A DNA stretch of 15,268 nt, from assembly GCA_002328865.1 (NCBI GenBank), contig DCWO01000098.1, forward strand, positions 1 to 15,268, read 5' to 3'. The DNA comes from Dehalococcoidia bacterium UBA2160 (GTDB taxonomy: Bacteria; Chloroflexota; Dehalococcoidia; Lucifugimonadales; UBA1123). Position numbers and translations under genes: made by a program. Shown one piece after another: positions 13,990 through 15,268 of this stretch. The notes below the pieces were generated by a model. That model worked only from the letters and a program-made list of their open reading frames with translations, did not search any database and was not told where the DNA came from. Within the stretch, counting starts at the first letter, position 1. Each line of letters starts with the position of its first letter.

Positions 13990-15255
13990 CTAGATGACCC
14001 CCTCTTCGCCGAGTTCGGAGAGGGCAGTGGGGTCGATTCCGAGCACGCCTCCGAAGATCTCTTCGTTGTGTTGGCCCAGGACGGGCGCGCCGCGAATCAC
14101 CGTCGCCGGGGTTTCGGTGAGCTTCACCGGCACGCCATCGACTCTGACTCGACCGATCTGCTCGTGCTCGACCTCGGGGAACAACCCCCAGGCGGCCGTG
14201 TTCGGGTCGTGTTCGATGCGCTCTTCGGGAAGCTGAACCGCTCCCGCCGGGACGCCCTTGGCCTGAAGCGCCTCCATGACGTCGAAGTTCGATCTGGTCG
14301 AGGTGCGCGCTTCGATGATGGCGTCGAGCTCGTCGTGAGCCTCGATGCGGCCGTCGACTGTTTTGTAGCGCGAGTCTGAAGCTAGGTCCGTGCGCCCGAT
14401 CGCTTCACAGAGCGACAGCCACTCTTCGTCGTCGCGAACCGCAATCGCCACCCATCGGTCGTCGCCCGCGCACCGGTAGATGCCGTGCGGCGCCATCTTC
14501 GGGTATTGGCTGCGGTTGCTGTTCGGGCTGCCCGGCCGTCGGCTGCGTTTGCCGTTGACCGTGAAATCCAGCAGCGCCGGACCGTTGAGCGTGGCCGCGC
14601 CGTCGGAGCACGACATGTCGACCCACTGGCCGGCGCCGGTCTTGTTCCGATGGTAGACGGCCATGAGAATCGCGATTGCCATCAGATATCCGCCCGTGTG
14701 GTCCATGTACGAGTAACCCCAGCCTGCGGGCGGCATGTCGGGAGCGCCCGATTGAAACGTCAGTCCCGACACGGCCTGGACGATCGGCCCCCAAGTCTTG
14801 AACCTCGCATACGGCCCTTGGTGCCCGAAGCCGGAGTTCGACACGTAGATGATGTCGGGCTTTAGAGCTTTCATCTCCTCGTATCCGAAGCCCCAGCGAT
14901 CCAATACGCCCATGCTGAAGTTCTCAGTCACCACGTCGCTGACTGAAATTAGGTCCGCGAGGATCGATTTTGCCTCCGACTTTCGCATGTCAAGCGTGAC
15001 GCCCAGCTTCTCGACGTTGTGGTTGTTGAACGCGCCGCCCAGGCTTACGCCTCGACGTTCGTCCAGCCACGGACCCGTGCCTCGGAAGATGTCCCATCCC
15101 CCTTCTCTAAGCCGATCCTCGACGCGAATCACTTGCGCGCCGAACGTGGCGAGAAGCTTCGTCGCGCCCGCGCCCGCGAGTTGGCCGGTGAAGTCGCAAA
15201 TCCTGATGCGGGAGAGGGCGGGGCATCGGTCGTTGGACGTAGACATCTGCTGCAT
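13990..15255 (-). CDS. CaiB/BaiF CoA-transferase, Asp-bearing subunit
   Basis: A 421-residue single-domain family III CoA-transferase. The start region SRIRICDFTGQLAGAGATKL (15-34) and TGAGQWVDMSCSDG (206-219) are family blocks. Asp185 in YSYMDHTGG lies exactly 25 residues before the GAGQ Gln, the place of catalytic Asp169 in formyl-CoA transferase. It should therefore form the acyl-enzyme intermediate that passes CoA between acids. It resembles domain 2 of the fused protein: APHGIYRC (255-262), then WVAIAVRDDEEWLSLCEAIG. The C-terminus ends GVLGIDPTALSELGEEGVI. GGAGGAA (15263-15257) stands just before the ATG; Met4 at 15246 is an alternative start with 12-base spacing. The gene is directly coupled to the Asp-less partner downstream. 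Any upstream operon gene lies beyond the window. Confidence 0.88.
   Translation of the reverse strand: MQQMSTSNDRCPALSRIRICDFTGQLAGAGATKLLATFGAQVIRVEDRLREGGWDIFRGTGPWLDERRGVSLGGAFNNHNVEKLGVTLDMRKSEAKSILADLISVSDVVTENFSMGVLDRWGFGYEEMKALKPDIIYVSNSGFGHQGPYARFKTWGPIVQAVSGLTFQSGAPDMPPAGWGYSYMDHTGGYLMAIAILMAVYHRNKTGAGQWVDMSCSDGAATLNGPALLDFTVNGKRSRRPGSPNSNRSQYPKMAPHGIYRCAGDDRWVAIAVRDDEEWLSLCEAIGRTDLASDSRYKTVDGRIEAHDELDAIIEARTSTRSNFDVMEALQAKGVPAGAVQLPEERIEHDPNTAAWGLFPEVEHEQIGRVRVDGVPVKLTETPATVIRGAPVLGQHNEEIFGGVLGIDPTALSELGEEGVI
13998..14004 (-). promoter_or_regulatory. Ribosome binding site coupling the two transferase genes
   Basis: GAGGGGG inside the last codons of the upstream gene lies eight bases before the ATG at 13989. 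That ATG follows the upstream TAG with no gap, an arrangement typical of translational coupling. Confidence 0.7.
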
Positions 15256-15268
15256 GTTCCTCCGAATG

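Noticed and set aside
13276..14379. 367-residue open frame on the plus strand
   Set aside because: It is antisense across the junction of the two transferase genes, which have clear family motifs.
1..15268. CRISPR array, insertion sequence, phage genes or defence system
   Set aside because: No regularly spaced direct repeats, transposase, integrase, phage structural gene, nuclease or toxin-antitoxin pair was recognised on either strand.

Overview
The window reads as about 15 kb of chromosome from a GC-rich bacterium with densely packed genes. Several traits together suggest an uncultured Chloroflexota (Dehalococcoidia/SAR202-like): the AAA+ ATPase type, the many CaiB/BaiF CoA-transferase domains, and the cysteine-less carboxymuconolactone-decarboxylase homologue. 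This placement is an inference; no rRNA or tRNA gene is present to fix it.

Layout. Positions 1-118 hold a REP-like palindromic repeat. A MoxR/ChlI-type AAA+ ATPase follows on the minus strand (119-1519), then a 328-base gap. A minus-strand operon then carries glycerol kinase glpK (from a TTG start at 3756) overlapping dihydroneopterin aldolase folB by 8 bases. A divergent intergenic region (3757-3884) contains a perfect 9-bp inverted repeat. On its other side a plus-strand operon encodes a TM1367-type cyclophilin-like protein, a TenA family aminohydrolase and a 14-TM-type (DHA2) MFS transporter. Their starts and stops overlap; tenA and the transporter are bridged by a 15-codon ORF that overlaps both. 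About 800 sparse bases follow, holding only a 47-residue single-pass membrane peptide.

The right half is dominated by family III (CaiB/BaiF) CoA-transferase domains, five in all. They are an 845-residue two-domain fusion (7290-9827), an alpha-methylacyl-CoA-racemase-like protein (9957-11153), and two adjoining minus-strand genes (15255-13990 and 13989-12721). Between them lie a uridine-kinase-like P-loop kinase (11249-11884) and, convergent to it, a carboxymuconolactone-decarboxylase-family protein (12493-11921).

Main observation. When the domains are aligned on the conserved TG-x-GQ motif, the catalytic Asp of family III transferases is present in only one half of each pair. In the fusion the N-terminal domain has Glu186 at that position and the C-terminal domain has Asp606. 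In the split pair the upstream gene product has Asp185 and the downstream one has Gln178. The fused and split forms look like two versions of the same design, a catalytic half with an Asp-less partner half. Substrates cannot be read from the sequence.
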